A DNA stretch of 30,595 nt from a virus. The position numbers and the translations under genes are program-made. Where the stretch lies: positions 1-30,595 of the IMG/VR virus record IMGVR_UViG_3300025671_000326. The stretch is one strand, 5' to 3'. Shown piece after piece: positions 1 to 7,514 of this stretch. The first letter of the stretch is position 1. Every line of letters begins with the position of its first letter. The notes beneath the pieces are model-generated. The model did not search any database. It was not told where the DNA came from and saw only the letters and a list, made by a program, of their open reading frames with translations.

Positions 1-248
1 TTACGATCGGAAATCTTGGTGTATTCTTGGAGTTGTGCAAGGACATACTTTTCATTTGGTGTGCAATCAGGACACTTCCATGTTGGTTCCTTATATTCTA
101 CCACCTCAATAGGAACTGCCTTCTCCATGTTGACAGTTACATCAACTTCAGGTGGGTTTTTGATCTCACTGATACTTGGATAAGCACAAGCAGCAGGAAT
201 AATAGATGCCAAAGCAAGTGGTAGAAACTTAGTAAACACGTAATTCAT
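1..248 (-). CDS. Secreted protein, 3' part cut off by the window edge
   Basis: Reading begins at an ATG at 248 and stays open to the window edge, giving 82 visible codons. The N-terminus is a typical signal sequence: a Lys at residue 7, a hydrophobic stretch (LPLALASIIPAACA) and a possible signal peptidase I site after A-C-A at about residue 22. A Cys at residue 21 makes a lipoprotein possible, but the lipobox is weak. The mature part has a CPDC motif followed by TPNEKYVLAQLQEY. This layout reminds me of secreted lysozyme-like proteins in marine T4-like phages, but the diagnostic domain would lie outside the window, so function is left open. The gene starts 6 bases after the stop of the GIY-YIG-like gene. 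Confidence 0.7.
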   Translation of the reverse strand, partial: MNYVFTKFLPLALASIIPAACAYPSISEIKNPPEVDVTVNMEKAVPIEVVEYKEPTWKCPDCTPNEKYVLAQLQEYTKISDR

Positions 249-253
249 AGAAC

Positions 254-721
254 TCAACATTCGTCACAAGGATTTAATCCTTCACACGACTCAAAGTAAT
301 CCTTGCGGTAGTAACGACCGAGGATGTTGCTATTATAATACTTCGGTTCCCCATTGTCAAGAGATTCACTCAAGACATTATTTACAAATAATTGTCGAGT
401 CTCCTCAAAGTTTGTTCTCCCTTTAGTTTCATGCAAAGAAAGAATTTCTCTTTTAAAGTTCTCGTTTCCAAATTTTTTCACATCCTCCTTTAATTCTGGA
501 CAAGATCCATAATATTTTTTCCAATCCGATTCTTGTTTTACTTTTCTCTTTTTTCCTTTAGGAGTTCTAAACGACCAAAAGTATTTTCTCCCAATGTACT
601 GTCGTTGGTTTGTGAGATTGGTAATGAGGTAAACAAAACCAAAGTAATCCCCAACATCAATACTATCAAAAGTTCGTTCCATGTAAGTCCAAGGATTTGA
701 ATAATCTTTACTCTTTGCCAC
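254..721 (-). CDS. GIY-YIG-like (Seg-type) putative endonuclease
   Basis: This 155-aa protein has a GIY-YIG core: FVYLITN at about residues 29-35 and YIGRK at about 42-46, followed by the block ESDWKKYYGS and a later Glu-rich helix (NFEETRQLF). That combination is seen in a common T4-like phage family annotated as putative endonuclease. The expected activity is metal-dependent DNA cleavage, possibly homing, but many members are small conserved genes with no proven mobility. The start is GTG at 721; an ATG two bases upstream is in another frame, and an internal ATG lies at 682. A late-promoter octamer (AATAAATA, 743-750) lies 21 bases upstream, so late expression is likely. Confidence 0.72.
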   Translation of the reverse strand: MAKSKDYSNPWTYMERTFDSIDVGDYFGFVYLITNLTNQRQYIGRKYFWSFRTPKGKKRKVKQESDWKKYYGSCPELKEDVKKFGNENFKREILSLHETKGRTNFEETRQLFVNNVLSESLDNGEPKYYNSNILGRYYRKDYFESCEGLNPCDEC

Positions 722-741
722 ATAATTATAACATTATGTCC

Positions 742-1194
742 TTATTTATTTCTTTCCAGATGTATATATGCTCCATCATTCCAATCTCCATCCCATGGGT
801 CAGGAAACAAATTTTTAGGAATTATAGTTTCCACACTTGAAATAGGTTCTTCAGATCCTCGATCAACAACTTCATTTTTAATCCTAAGAGTTGGAAGGTG
901 AGGAACTTCAGAAGGTTCAATCTCTACTGTAGTATTTCTTTTGATGGAGTGCTCATTGTCCCACAATTCATGTAAATCTTCTATCTGATTATCAACATCA
1001 GACATAGTTTGTTTTAGTTTACCCTCCCAATACCACATTTCTACATAAGAAAATAAGTGCATAAAAATAATATTAAGAGGTGGTTTTCTCTTGGATATCC
1101 ACCTCTTAATTTTTTGTATGGTAGTTTCCTTCTCTTTGTCGAAAACTACCTCAAATTCATAACTGAAATCCTGAAAAGGTATCTTTTTTGACAT
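742..1194 (-). CDS. Conserved hypothetical protein downstream of nrdB
   Basis: I do not recognise this 150-aa protein. It has a basic N-terminal third (KIKRWISKRKPP), one short hydrophobic, aromatic stretch (LNIIFMHLFSYVEMWYW) that may touch a membrane, and an acidic tail with a Trp-Asp cluster (DPWDGDWNDGAY). The ATG at 1194 is preferred; longer reading would need TTG or GTG upstream. It overlaps the end of nrdB by 38 bases, which suggests translation from the same message. The codon pattern and long overlap support a real gene, but its function cannot be stated. Confidence 0.6.
   Translation of the reverse strand: MSKKIPFQDFSYEFEVVFDKEKETTIQKIKRWISKRKPPLNIIFMHLFSYVEMWYWEGKLKQTMSDVDNQIEDLHELWDNEHSIKRNTTVEIEPSEVPHLPTLRIKNEVVDRGSEEPISSVETIIPKNLFPDPWDGDWNDGAYIHLERNK
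743..750 (-). promoter_or_regulatory. T4-type late promoter, AATAAATA
   Basis: The minus-strand octamer matches TATAAATA at 7 of 8 positions and lies 21 bases before the GTG of the GIY-YIG-like gene. It overlaps the stop codon of the upstream hypothetical gene. Confidence 0.45.
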
Positions 1195-2350
1195 CTTGCT
1201 TAATACCACCAACTACATAACTTTCAACTTCAGTCTCTTGTGGTGCAACCTGTAATCCTTTGGAAGAGATCCAGTGTTGTGTCCAAGGAAGTGGATTGTT
1301 CTTAGCAGAAATATCATATACTGGTTTAAGACCAATGGCCTTCAACCTACGATTAGCTGTCCACTCAACATATTGTTGAAGAAGTTTGTCATTTAAGCCA
1401 ATCATACTTCCATCTTTGAAGAGATAGTCTGCCCATCTCTTCTCTTCATTTACAGCACGATCAAACATCTTATAAGTCCACTCTTCCTCTTCTTTCATGA
1501 TCTGTTTCATTTCAGGATCATCACCAGATTTCCACTTATTCAAAATATTTTGAGTGATTGCTAAGTGTTGGTTTTCGTCTCTGGCGATAAGAGAGATGAT
1601 TTTAGCTGATCCTTCCATAAGCTTAAGTTCACCGAAGGCGAAACTACAAGCAAAACTAACGTAGAACCTAATACCTTCAAGAATGTTAACGTTGGCGACT
1701 GCCCTGTATAATTTTCGTTTGACATCTTTTAATGATTGTTGTGCGTGTGTAACATCTTCTAAACGATGAATCCAATCATTACCACTTGAATAATTTTGAG
1801 CTGTTTGAATAAAATTGTCATAGGATTCTGTAACACTACTAGCGCGTTCCAGAATTCTCTCATCAGTAATAATAGTATCAAACACTTGAGATGGGTCTGC
1901 ATAGACGTTCTTGATAATATATGTGTAAGAACGACTATGGATCATTTCCATGAATCCCCACACTTCCATACATGCTTCTAACTCGGGTAGACTGCAATAA
2001 GGTATAAAAGCCATCCCAGGACCACGCCCTTGTATGGAGTCAAGCATAATCTGATATTTGAGGTTACTTGTATAGATATGCTTTTGTTCAGGACGAAGTG
2101 TCTGATAATCTCCACGGTCTTTCTGTAGTGAAACTTCTTCAGGTCTCCAAAAGTATCCAAGTTGTTGACTAGTTAATTTATCAAAAACAGGATACTTGTA
2201 AGAGTCATATCTCTGAATTCCTAATGGTCTACCAAAAAACATTGGTTGTTTTTTGACATCATAAGAATCAGAGTTAAATACCGTCATTCCTTTTACACTG
2301 GTATTTTTACTATCATCAAATGACGGAACCTTAAATTGAACAGCTGTCAC
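1157..2350 (-). CDS. nrdB: Ribonucleotide reductase class Ia, small (beta) subunit
   Basis: NrdB carries the diiron-tyrosyl radical that starts reduction of ribonucleotides to deoxyribonucleotides in the NrdA partner. Visible ligands are D104 (LDSIQGR), E135 and H138 in EMIHSRSY, the radical Tyr at 142, a later Glu in FGELKLMEGSAK, and the E and H of RDENQH. Length is 397 aa, close to T4 NrdB. The start is a GTG at 2350 with a perfect AGGAGG six bases upstream, although similarity to T4 NrdB begins only at the internal Met22 (2287). The gene overlaps the end of nrdA by 20 bases, so the two subunits are translationally linked. Confidence 0.95.
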   Translation of the reverse strand: MTAVQFKVPSFDDSKNTSVKGMTVFNSDSYDVKKQPMFFGRPLGIQRYDSYKYPVFDKLTSQQLGYFWRPEEVSLQKDRGDYQTLRPEQKHIYTSNLKYQIMLDSIQGRGPGMAFIPYCSLPELEACMEVWGFMEMIHSRSYTYIIKNVYADPSQVFDTIITDERILERASSVTESYDNFIQTAQNYSSGNDWIHRLEDVTHAQQSLKDVKRKLYRAVANVNILEGIRFYVSFACSFAFGELKLMEGSAKIISLIARDENQHLAITQNILNKWKSGDDPEMKQIMKEEEEWTYKMFDRAVNEEKRWADYLFKDGSMIGLNDKLLQQYVEWTANRRLKAIGLKPVYDISAKNNPLPWTQHWISSKGLQVAPQETEVESYVVGGIKQDVKKDTFSGFQL

Positions 2351-3425
2351 AAGCTTCCTCCTCTGTGTTACTTAATTCCTCTAGTAGGTTTTGTAAATCT
2401 GACTTCTCTTCAACAATTTCATCAGTCTTGATATCGTAAGTATTCTGATAGTAAGAAGTCTTCCACCCGTACTTATATGTAGTCAAAAAATCATTTGCCA
2501 TCTGTGAAACTGGAACTTCATTATCTGGATAATTTTCTGGATTATAACTCCAGTTACCACTGATAGCCTGATCAAAGAACTTCTGCATCACGGCAACAAT
2601 ATTGATGTAACCTTTATTACTTTGCATTTCCCACAACAAAGTGTAATTATTCTTCAGTGTCGAATACTGTGGAACAATCTGCTTAAGAGGTCCTTTCTTC
2701 GACTTTTTAATGGACAGGTAGTCTCTAGGTGGTTCGATTCCGTTGGTTGCATTTGACACAACGGAACTGCTCTCCGATGGCATCTGTGCCGACAATGTTG
2801 AGTGCCTGAGACCGTAAGTGGTGATAGATGTTCTAAGACCTTCCCAATCATGTTTCAAATCCTGTGAACAGAGTTCGTCTACATCTTTTTTATATGTATC
2901 GATGGGAAGAATACCATCAGAATACTTGGTTCTACCAAAGTATTCACAATGACCTTTTTCCTTAGCAATTTGGTTAGAGGATTTCAAGAGGTAATATTGG
3001 AAAGACTCAGAAAGTCCGTGAACAGCATCCCACGCCTCTTGAGAATCATAATTATATCCCAGTTTGGCCAAGTAATGTGCTAAACCAATAAAACCTACTC
3101 CAAGAGACCTACGAGCCTTTGTGGCAAGTTCTGCAGACTTTACAGGATACTCCTGATAGTCGATGAGTTCTTCAAGACTACGAACGGAAAGATCACAGAG
3201 ATCTTCCAGTTCTTCATCAGACTTAACCTTACCAACATTAATAGCAGAAAGAATACAAAGTGCAATCTCTCCATACTCATCATCAATATGTTGAAGGGGT
3301 TTAGTTGGAAGTGTAATCTCTTGGCAATTATGAACTAGAATATCATTTGCGAAGAAATTATGAGTTCCTTCTACAGTAATATCATATACTGGGATTTCTT
3401 CTTCGAGATATTCAATCTTTAGCAT
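2331..3425 (-). CDS. nrdA: NrdA C-terminal half with C-terminal split-intein segment
   Basis: This 364-aa protein starts with a 33-residue C-intein and continues as the C-terminal 331 residues of class Ia ribonucleotide reductase alpha. The intein part shows block F (VYDITVEGTHNFFAND) and block G, ending in His32-Asn33 before Cys34 as the +1 residue. The extein part begins CQEITLP and includes LCILSA (second active-site Cys), SESSSVVSNATNGIEPPR, the radical-transfer Tyr pair in YYQNT and a C-terminal redox pair CDSC. Cys34 aligns with the thiyl-radical Cys439 of E. coli NrdA. The ATG at 3425 overlaps the endonuclease stop and has AGGAG six bases upstream. It should be joined by trans-splicing to the product of 4154-5830. 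Confidence 0.93.
   Translation of the reverse strand: MLKIEYLEEEIPVYDITVEGTHNFFANDILVHNCQEITLPTKPLQHIDDEYGEIALCILSAINVGKVKSDEELEDLCDLSVRSLEELIDYQEYPVKSAELATKARRSLGVGFIGLAHYLAKLGYNYDSQEAWDAVHGLSESFQYYLLKSSNQIAKEKGHCEYFGRTKYSDGILPIDTYKKDVDELCSQDLKHDWEGLRTSITTYGLRHSTLSAQMPSESSSVVSNATNGIEPPRDYLSIKKSKKGPLKQIVPQYSTLKNNYTLLWEMQSNKGYINIVAVMQKFFDQAISGNWSYNPENYPDNEVPVSQMANDFLTTYKYGWKTSYYQNTYDIKTDEIVEEKSDLQNLLEELSNTEEEACDSCSI
2357..2362 (-). promoter_or_regulatory. Shine-Dalgarno site fixing the nrdB GTG start
   Basis: AGGAGG on the minus strand lies 6 bases before GTG at 2350, inside the last codons of nrdA. The alternative ATG at 2287 has only a GGA directly against the start codon, so GTG is the better supported choice. 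Confidence 0.7.
3307..3320 (-). repeat. nrdA extein copy of a 14-nt repeat next to the intein insertion site
   Basis: GAGATTACACTTCC here encodes part of EITLP just downstream of the splice junction at codon 3324-3326. The identical 14 bases recur at 4098-4111 in front of the GIY-YIG gene, and most of them recur inverted at 4135-4148. Confidence 0.85.
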
Positions 3426-4093
3426 TTTTTTCTCCTGTTTTGTTCTAAAAGTTGCTTAGCAAGTTTTCTCTGTGTTTCATCTCTATAATAAGGATTATAC
3501 ACTAATCCAGTTTGTTCTTCAATACATTTATAAAAGTTTTGATGCTTTCCCCCAAATCTATTTTTGGAAAAATGTTTTGGAAATTTTATATTTAATTCGT
3601 TAAGAGCAAAATCAACTATTCTTTTTCTGCCACCAATAAATCCATACTTTTTAGCAAATTTTATTCCTATTTTTATAAGTTGTTCATCAGTGAGTCCAGA
3701 ATAATTTGGATTATTATAACCAGTAGTTCTTATAGAAATACCAGTTTTCCATTCTTCCTGAACCTCCTGTGAGCATCTGGGAAGCATCCAACCACCAGTT
3801 CCACCTGAAGTAGCATTATATCCCCTTTTAGTATCACTTTCAAAAAGTTTGATAAAGTGCGATTCTTTTTCATTGATAAAATTTTCATCTTCAGTCTGAT
3901 AGTTTTCAATCACTGATAAGTCCCAACAATCTTCACCATATTTTCTAATCGCAGAATGAAATCTAAATTTAGAACCATTTCTTGCTGATGATAAATGACG
4001 ATTCCAACGATGCTCTAAAGAGTATTCAGTTTTTCCTATGTAAGATTTTCCGTTTTTCTTATTGGTAATTTTATACACAATATATGATCTCAT
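3419..4093 (-). CDS. GIY-YIG homing endonuclease lodged between the nrdA split-intein halves
   Basis: This 224-aa free-standing protein has a GIY-YIG catalytic domain at the N-terminus: YIVYKI at residues 4-9, SYIGKTE at 17-23, a catalytic-type Arg in SLEHRWNRH and a Glu in NEKESHFIKLF. It continues with a Gly-rich block (RGYNATSGGTGGW) and a basic C-terminal region (GLTDEQLIKIGIKFAKKYG, GGRKR) fitting a DNA-binding arm. It probably cuts nrdA alleles that lack the insertion and so spreads the intein and itself. It lies exactly between the two halves of nrdA and overlaps the C-intein start by 7 bases. A hairpin with an embedded late promoter controls its start. It is a paralogue of the plus-strand gene at 29327. 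Confidence 0.9.
   Translation of the reverse strand: MRSYIVYKITNKKNGKSYIGKTEYSLEHRWNRHLSSARNGSKFRFHSAIRKYGEDCWDLSVIENYQTEDENFINEKESHFIKLFESDTKRGYNATSGGTGGWMLPRCSQEVQEEWKTGISIRTTGYNNPNYSGLTDEQLIKIGIKFAKKYGFIGGRKRIVDFALNELNIKFPKHFSKNRFGGKHQNFYKCIEEQTGLVYNPYYRDETQRKLAKQLLEQNRRKKC
3432..3436 (-). promoter_or_regulatory. Shine-Dalgarno site for the C-intein half of nrdA
   Basis: AGGAG lies six bases before the ATG at 3425 and inside the endonuclease gene. It shows that the second half of NrdA is translated independently and is not made by readthrough. Confidence 0.65.
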
Positions 4094-4097
4094 AATA

Positions 4098-4111
4098 GGA
4101 AGTGTAATCTC
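4098..4111 (-). repeat. Promoter-side copy of the nrdA junction sequence, possible operator
   Basis: GAGATTACACTTCC is identical to nrdA codons beside the intein insertion site (3307-3320). It covers the predicted late start point of the endonuclease gene, where a homing endonuclease recognising that sequence could bind and repress itself. Confidence 0.6.
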
Positions 4112-4116
4112 ATAAC

Positions 4117-4124
4117 TATTTATA
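4117..4124 (-). promoter_or_regulatory. T4-type late promoter, exact TATAAATA, inside the hairpin loop
   Basis: Exact match to the T4 late promoter octamer on the minus strand. Transcription would start about 4110, leaving only the downstream arm of the hairpin on the endonuclease message. Confidence 0.7.
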
Positions 4125-4153
4125 AAATATAGACATTACACTTCCTATAATAA

Positions 4154-5830
4154 TCAAATAATATTTAGAATGTCAGTTTCTTTAAGATGTTTTGCTATCA
4201 CATATCCACGATTTTTTGTATAAACTTTATGATCTGGAGTAACAACAACACTCTTACCACTTTCTTCATCAGTAATTTTCATTACTTTTGCTTTTGGTGA
4301 TGTTTGAGCAAATGCAGTTATTTGATGATAATCAATTTCTTGATTACCAGTGTCAATATCACGAGAAAGAACTTCTATGCAATCCAAAGGCAAACCTTCT
4401 TCAATAAATTCTTGAAGTTGTTGAATTTCAATTTCAAGGGGAGGAAGACGATATGTGCTTGTTGTATTGCCAACAACTTCTTTAGTAGTAGTAATTCTTA
4501 CTTTAATCTTTGTATTACCAGCAACACATAAGTTGCTCATCTCAACCTTATCCTTAAAGGAGGAGTGAGAGTTACAATGATCGATATTCATGATATAAAT
4601 TCGACCTGTTTCTGCTCTTTCTTTCAGAAGGTCCAGAATGAGTTCTTGAGCTCCGATAGTCTTTCTCGGAATAGAGTCATCTCGTTCAAAACCCACATAC
4701 AACTCATCAAATCGATCAGTACCAAAAGCATCATACAAACCAGGAACGTCGTGTGGAGAGAAGAGTGAGACTTCTCCATTTTGGATGAAACGTTCATAGA
4801 AGAGTTTACTGATTTGAATACTATAATCTAGTTTACGAACTCGGTTGTCCTCTGTACCTTTGTTGTTCTTAAGAACAAGAATGTCCTCTATTTCTTTGTG
4901 CCAGATAGGAAAGTGAACTGTAGCAGAACCACCTCTGATGCCGTTCTGTGTACAGCATCGGACAGTTGCTTCAAACTTTTTAAGGAAGGGGACAACGCCT
5001 GTATGTTGTACCTCGCCACCTCGTATTTTGCTGTTGATACCACGGATTCTGCCAGCGTTAATGCCGATACCAGCCCTCTGTGCGACGTATCTGCCAATAG
5101 CCATATCACTGCTAAAGATACTATCGAGGGAGTCATCAACATCAACGAGAACACAAGATGCAAATTGACGAAGGGGTGTTCTGACCCCTGCCATGATTGG
5201 TGTTGGGATGTTGAGTTTGTGTTTGGAGATTGCGTCATAATACCTCTTAACGTAAGAAAGTCTTGTCTCCTTAGGATACTCTTGGAAAATAGTCAGAGCA
5301 ATCATGATGTACATGAACTGAGGAGTTTCGTAAACCTCCCCAGTGCTCCTATCCTGCACTAAGTATTTATCGGATACCTGCCGTAATCCCGCATATGTAA
5401 ACAAGTAGTCACGATCATGATCAATAAAAGTTTCTACCTTTTGAATTTCTTCCAAAGAATACTTGGAAAATATTTCCTTATCATAAATGTGATCATAACA
5501 AAGTTTTTGAATATGATCAACAAGTGAAGGATGATCTCTCATAACACCATAAAGTTGTTTTCTTAGAGAAAACAAGAGAAGTCGAGCAGCAACATATTGA
5601 TAATTTGGATGTTCCAGATCAATCAGATCACTCGCACTCTTAATCAGGATCTCCTGAATTTCTTTCGTGGTAATTCCATCATAAAACTGAATACCAGAAG
5701 TCATCTCCACTTGACTTGCAGAGACCCCTGCAAGACCCCTACAAGCCTCTGCAACCATCAGGTGCATCTTATCCAGGTCAAGAGACTCAATATTACCATT
5801 TCTCTTAACAACTTTTGTACCGTTAGTCAT
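4154..5830 (-). CDS. nrdA: NrdA N-terminal half with N-terminal split-intein segment
   Basis: This 558-aa protein is the first 434 residues of ribonucleotide reductase alpha followed by a 124-residue N-intein. The reductase part has an ATP-cone region (KVVKRNGNIE), TPIMAGVRTP, the active-site Cys of ASCVLVD (E. coli C225 position) and ends MSNL, whose Asn aligns with N437. The intein starts at Cys435 (codon 4526-4528; CVAGNTKIKV, block A) and has block B with Thr-Pro-Asp-His (VTPDHKVYT). It has no endonuclease domain and stops after block B, as in naturally split inteins. ATG at 5830 overlaps the primase stop (ATGA). The joined protein would be 765 residues, near the T4 length. Confidence 0.93.
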   Translation of the reverse strand: MTNGTKVVKRNGNIESLDLDKMHLMVAEACRGLAGVSASQVEMTSGIQFYDGITTKEIQEILIKSASDLIDLEHPNYQYVAARLLLFSLRKQLYGVMRDHPSLVDHIQKLCYDHIYDKEIFSKYSLEEIQKVETFIDHDRDYLFTYAGLRQVSDKYLVQDRSTGEVYETPQFMYIMIALTIFQEYPKETRLSYVKRYYDAISKHKLNIPTPIMAGVRTPLRQFASCVLVDVDDSLDSIFSSDMAIGRYVAQRAGIGINAGRIRGINSKIRGGEVQHTGVVPFLKKFEATVRCCTQNGIRGGSATVHFPIWHKEIEDILVLKNNKGTEDNRVRKLDYSIQISKLFYERFIQNGEVSLFSPHDVPGLYDAFGTDRFDELYVGFERDDSIPRKTIGAQELILDLLKERAETGRIYIMNIDHCNSHSSFKDKVEMSNLCVAGNTKIKVRITTTKEVVGNTTSTYRLPPLEIEIQQLQEFIEEGLPLDCIEVLSRDIDTGNQEIDYHQITAFAQTSPKAKVMKITDEESGKSVVVTPDHKVYTKNRGYVIAKHLKETDILNII

Positions 5831-6819
5831 ACCTTTTTCCAAATAGTAAATTTTAGTTTTGCTTCCAATCCTTTGTAAGTATTCAATTTTACCAAATTTT
5901 GAACATTATGTCCACCCAAGATCATATCATTAATGTCTTTTTGATTTATGTTTGATGGCCAGATGACGACACTTTCTCCCCGTTCAATACACTGTTCAAT
6001 TCGATTAACAATTTCTTTATTACGGGGTTCGTTATCATATACAAAAACTTTGTCGCTTCCTTCAAGATCACTAACTTGACCGTCACTACCACACAAAGCC
6101 ACACTATTAGGGAGGAAAGTGCTGTCAAAGGGGCCTTCAACGATATAGACGGGAAGTTCTTTATCAACTCGATCAATCCCATAGATTTTTGGTTCATCTT
6201 CATCCAACATGATGGTTAAGTATTTAACAGGGTTAGAAGATAGTGCTCTTCCCTGAACTCCGATAAGTTTCCTATTTCTAATAAGTGGAATTACAATTCT
6301 TTCTTCACCATACTTGGTAGAATCAAATGTTCCTGGTTTAATAGAATTAACAAACTCTTTAAAATTTTTTACATAATAAAATTCACCATCAAAAATTGCT
6401 CTTGATTCCAAATACCTTTTAGATACATCTACATCAAAAGCTTTTGGTAGTTCAATTTTCACTTTTGTTGTGAAAGTTGGTTTTGAGGTTTTAACTTGTT
6501 CAAAAATACTTTCTGGTGTTTCAGTCACAAAGTTTTTTCCGGTATGTCCTTCTTTAAACTTCTCAAAAATATATTGTTTATGAATTTCAGTATCTAGATC
6601 TTTAAGAAAGGAATTGAAAGAAATACTGATACCACAATTGTGGCACTTATAATTACTATTATTCTTTACCCTATAAAGAAAACCTCTTGATTTATTTTTA
6701 TTCTTTTTAGAATCTCCACAAATAGGGCATCGAAAATTATAAAGATATGGTTTAATCTTTTTGAATTTTGAAAGTCTTGAGGAAATCAAATTGATGTACT
6801 TTACATCAATATAATCCAT
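5827..6819 (-). CDS. 61: DNA primase (T4 gp61-like)
   Basis: This 330-aa protein would make RNA primers for lagging-strand synthesis together with helicase gp41. A four-Cys zinc ribbon is formed by C31, C34, C59 and C62 (CPICGDS, CHNCG). The TOPRIM catalytic region shows E228 in VYIVEGPFDS and D262 in VFVYDNEP. Length is close to T4 gp61. The gene overlaps nrdA by 4 bases, so primase and the nucleotide-supply gene share a message. It follows the late-type block with one base between genes, so how it is switched on early is not clear from the local sequence. Confidence 0.92.
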   Translation of the reverse strand: MDYIDVKYINLISSRLSKFKKIKPYLYNFRCPICGDSKKNKNKSRGFLYRVKNNSNYKCHNCGISISFNSFLKDLDTEIHKQYIFEKFKEGHTGKNFVTETPESIFEQVKTSKPTFTTKVKIELPKAFDVDVSKRYLESRAIFDGEFYYVKNFKEFVNSIKPGTFDSTKYGEERIVIPLIRNRKLIGVQGRALSSNPVKYLTIMLDEDEPKIYGIDRVDKELPVYIVEGPFDSTFLPNSVALCGSDGQVSDLEGSDKVFVYDNEPRNKEIVNRIEQCIERGESVVIWPSNINQKDINDMILGGHNVQNLVKLNTYKGLEAKLKFTIWKKV

Positions 6820-6820
6820 A

Positions 6821-7219
6821 TTAACTAAGACGACTACCAGTTAGTATAGGAGTTAGATTGTAAGATGTCAAGATTTTTTTTAAATTATTATTATTTTGAT
6901 AAAATGGACTGTTTAGTAAAAATGATAAAGCAGTGGCACAACCTATCATTATCCAAACCTTTTTCTCTAATCTCTGTATTCTTGCAAGCACACAGTTATG
7001 ATTGATGTCCATTTTATCACGGAGTTTGTCAACCTTTGAAAATAATACAACGTCAACTTCTTCCTGTTTTGATATTCTTTCTTCATGAATGGCAAGCATT
7101 CTACTCACACTAGTATTTACCTCACTCAACTTCTCAATAGCAGTATCAATCCTAATAATGATAGGTTTTAAATCTTCTATTTTTTGTTCTAATACGGCTA
7201 TCTTAACTTGATTTTCCAT
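6821..7219 (-). CDS. Small coiled-coil protein with one membrane segment
   Basis: I cannot name this 132-aa protein. Residues 1-90 form a long charged, heptad-like helix region (LEQKIEDLKPIIIRIDTAI, LARIQRLEKKV), followed by one hydrophobic segment (VWIMIGCATALSFLL) and a polar tail rich in Asn and Thr. The arrangement, coiled coil followed by a single membrane span, resembles XhlA-type lysis accessory proteins, but that is topology only. It overlaps the preceding 103-aa gene by 17 bases and ends one base before primase. Confidence 0.6.
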   Translation of the reverse strand: MENQVKIAVLEQKIEDLKPIIIRIDTAIEKLSEVNTSVSRMLAIHEERISKQEEVDVVLFSKVDKLRDKMDINHNCVLARIQRLEKKVWIMIGCATALSFLLNSPFYQNNNNLKKILTSYNLTPILTGSRLS

Positions 7220-7514
7220 TGTGAGGCTTGAAGTAAGGATTAAAATTTAATGCTGTCTTCATTGCCTTCTTCTGAGATCTCTTTTCTCTTCTTTTTAGAA
7301 GGTCATTTATGTATTTTTTAACATACTTATTTCTACCATCAATTTTCATAACTGGATCATAACCAGCAGTAGGACCAGCAGCATTAGAAGAACCACTAAA
7401 TCCACCAGATCCTCCAGGAGGATTTGCTACCATTCCTTCCTCAGAGACACTAAATTCACTATACATTGCGGAACGAAACGCATCTATAATTCTATCAATC
7501 TTAGTTTTCTCCAT
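7203..7514 (-). CDS. Conserved hypothetical protein with a Gly-rich centre
   Basis: This 103-aa protein begins with a helix (IDRIIDAFRSAM), has a Gly/Ser-rich centre (NPPGGSGGFSGSSNAAGPTA) and the block GYDPVMKIDGRNKYVKK, then a very basic tail. I recall the GFSGS and PVMKIDGR blocks from small proteins in marine T4-like phages with no assigned role. It overlaps its neighbours on both sides (14 and 17 bases), indicating a tight three-gene translational unit. Function unknown. Confidence 0.6.
   Translation of the reverse strand: MEKTKIDRIIDAFRSAMYSEFSVSEEGMVANPPGGSGGFSGSSNAAGPTAGYDPVMKIDGRNKYVKKYINDLLKRREKRSQKKAMKTALNFNPYFKPHNGKSS

Larger units (their letters stand above)
4095..4148 (-). promoter_or_regulatory. 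Inverted repeat that would sequester the endonuclease start
   Basis: Arms at 4135-4148 and 4095-4108 are perfect 14-bp inverted copies (ATAGGAAGTGTAAT on the plus strand) with a 26-base AT-rich loop. The downstream arm ends one base before the endonuclease ATG. In RNA read through from nrdA the start region would be paired; RNA begun at the promoter in the loop would lack the first arm. Confidence 0.75.

Noticed and set aside
3419-4154. A cis-splicing intein in NrdA broken by frameshifts
   Set aside because: The halves have their own stop, start and ribosome site, the intein blocks are intact, and a complete unrelated gene with its own control lies between.
5361-5370. TATTTATC late-promoter-like match inside nrdA
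   Set aside because: It is internal to a coding region with no start codon at the right distance; chance match in AT-rich DNA.
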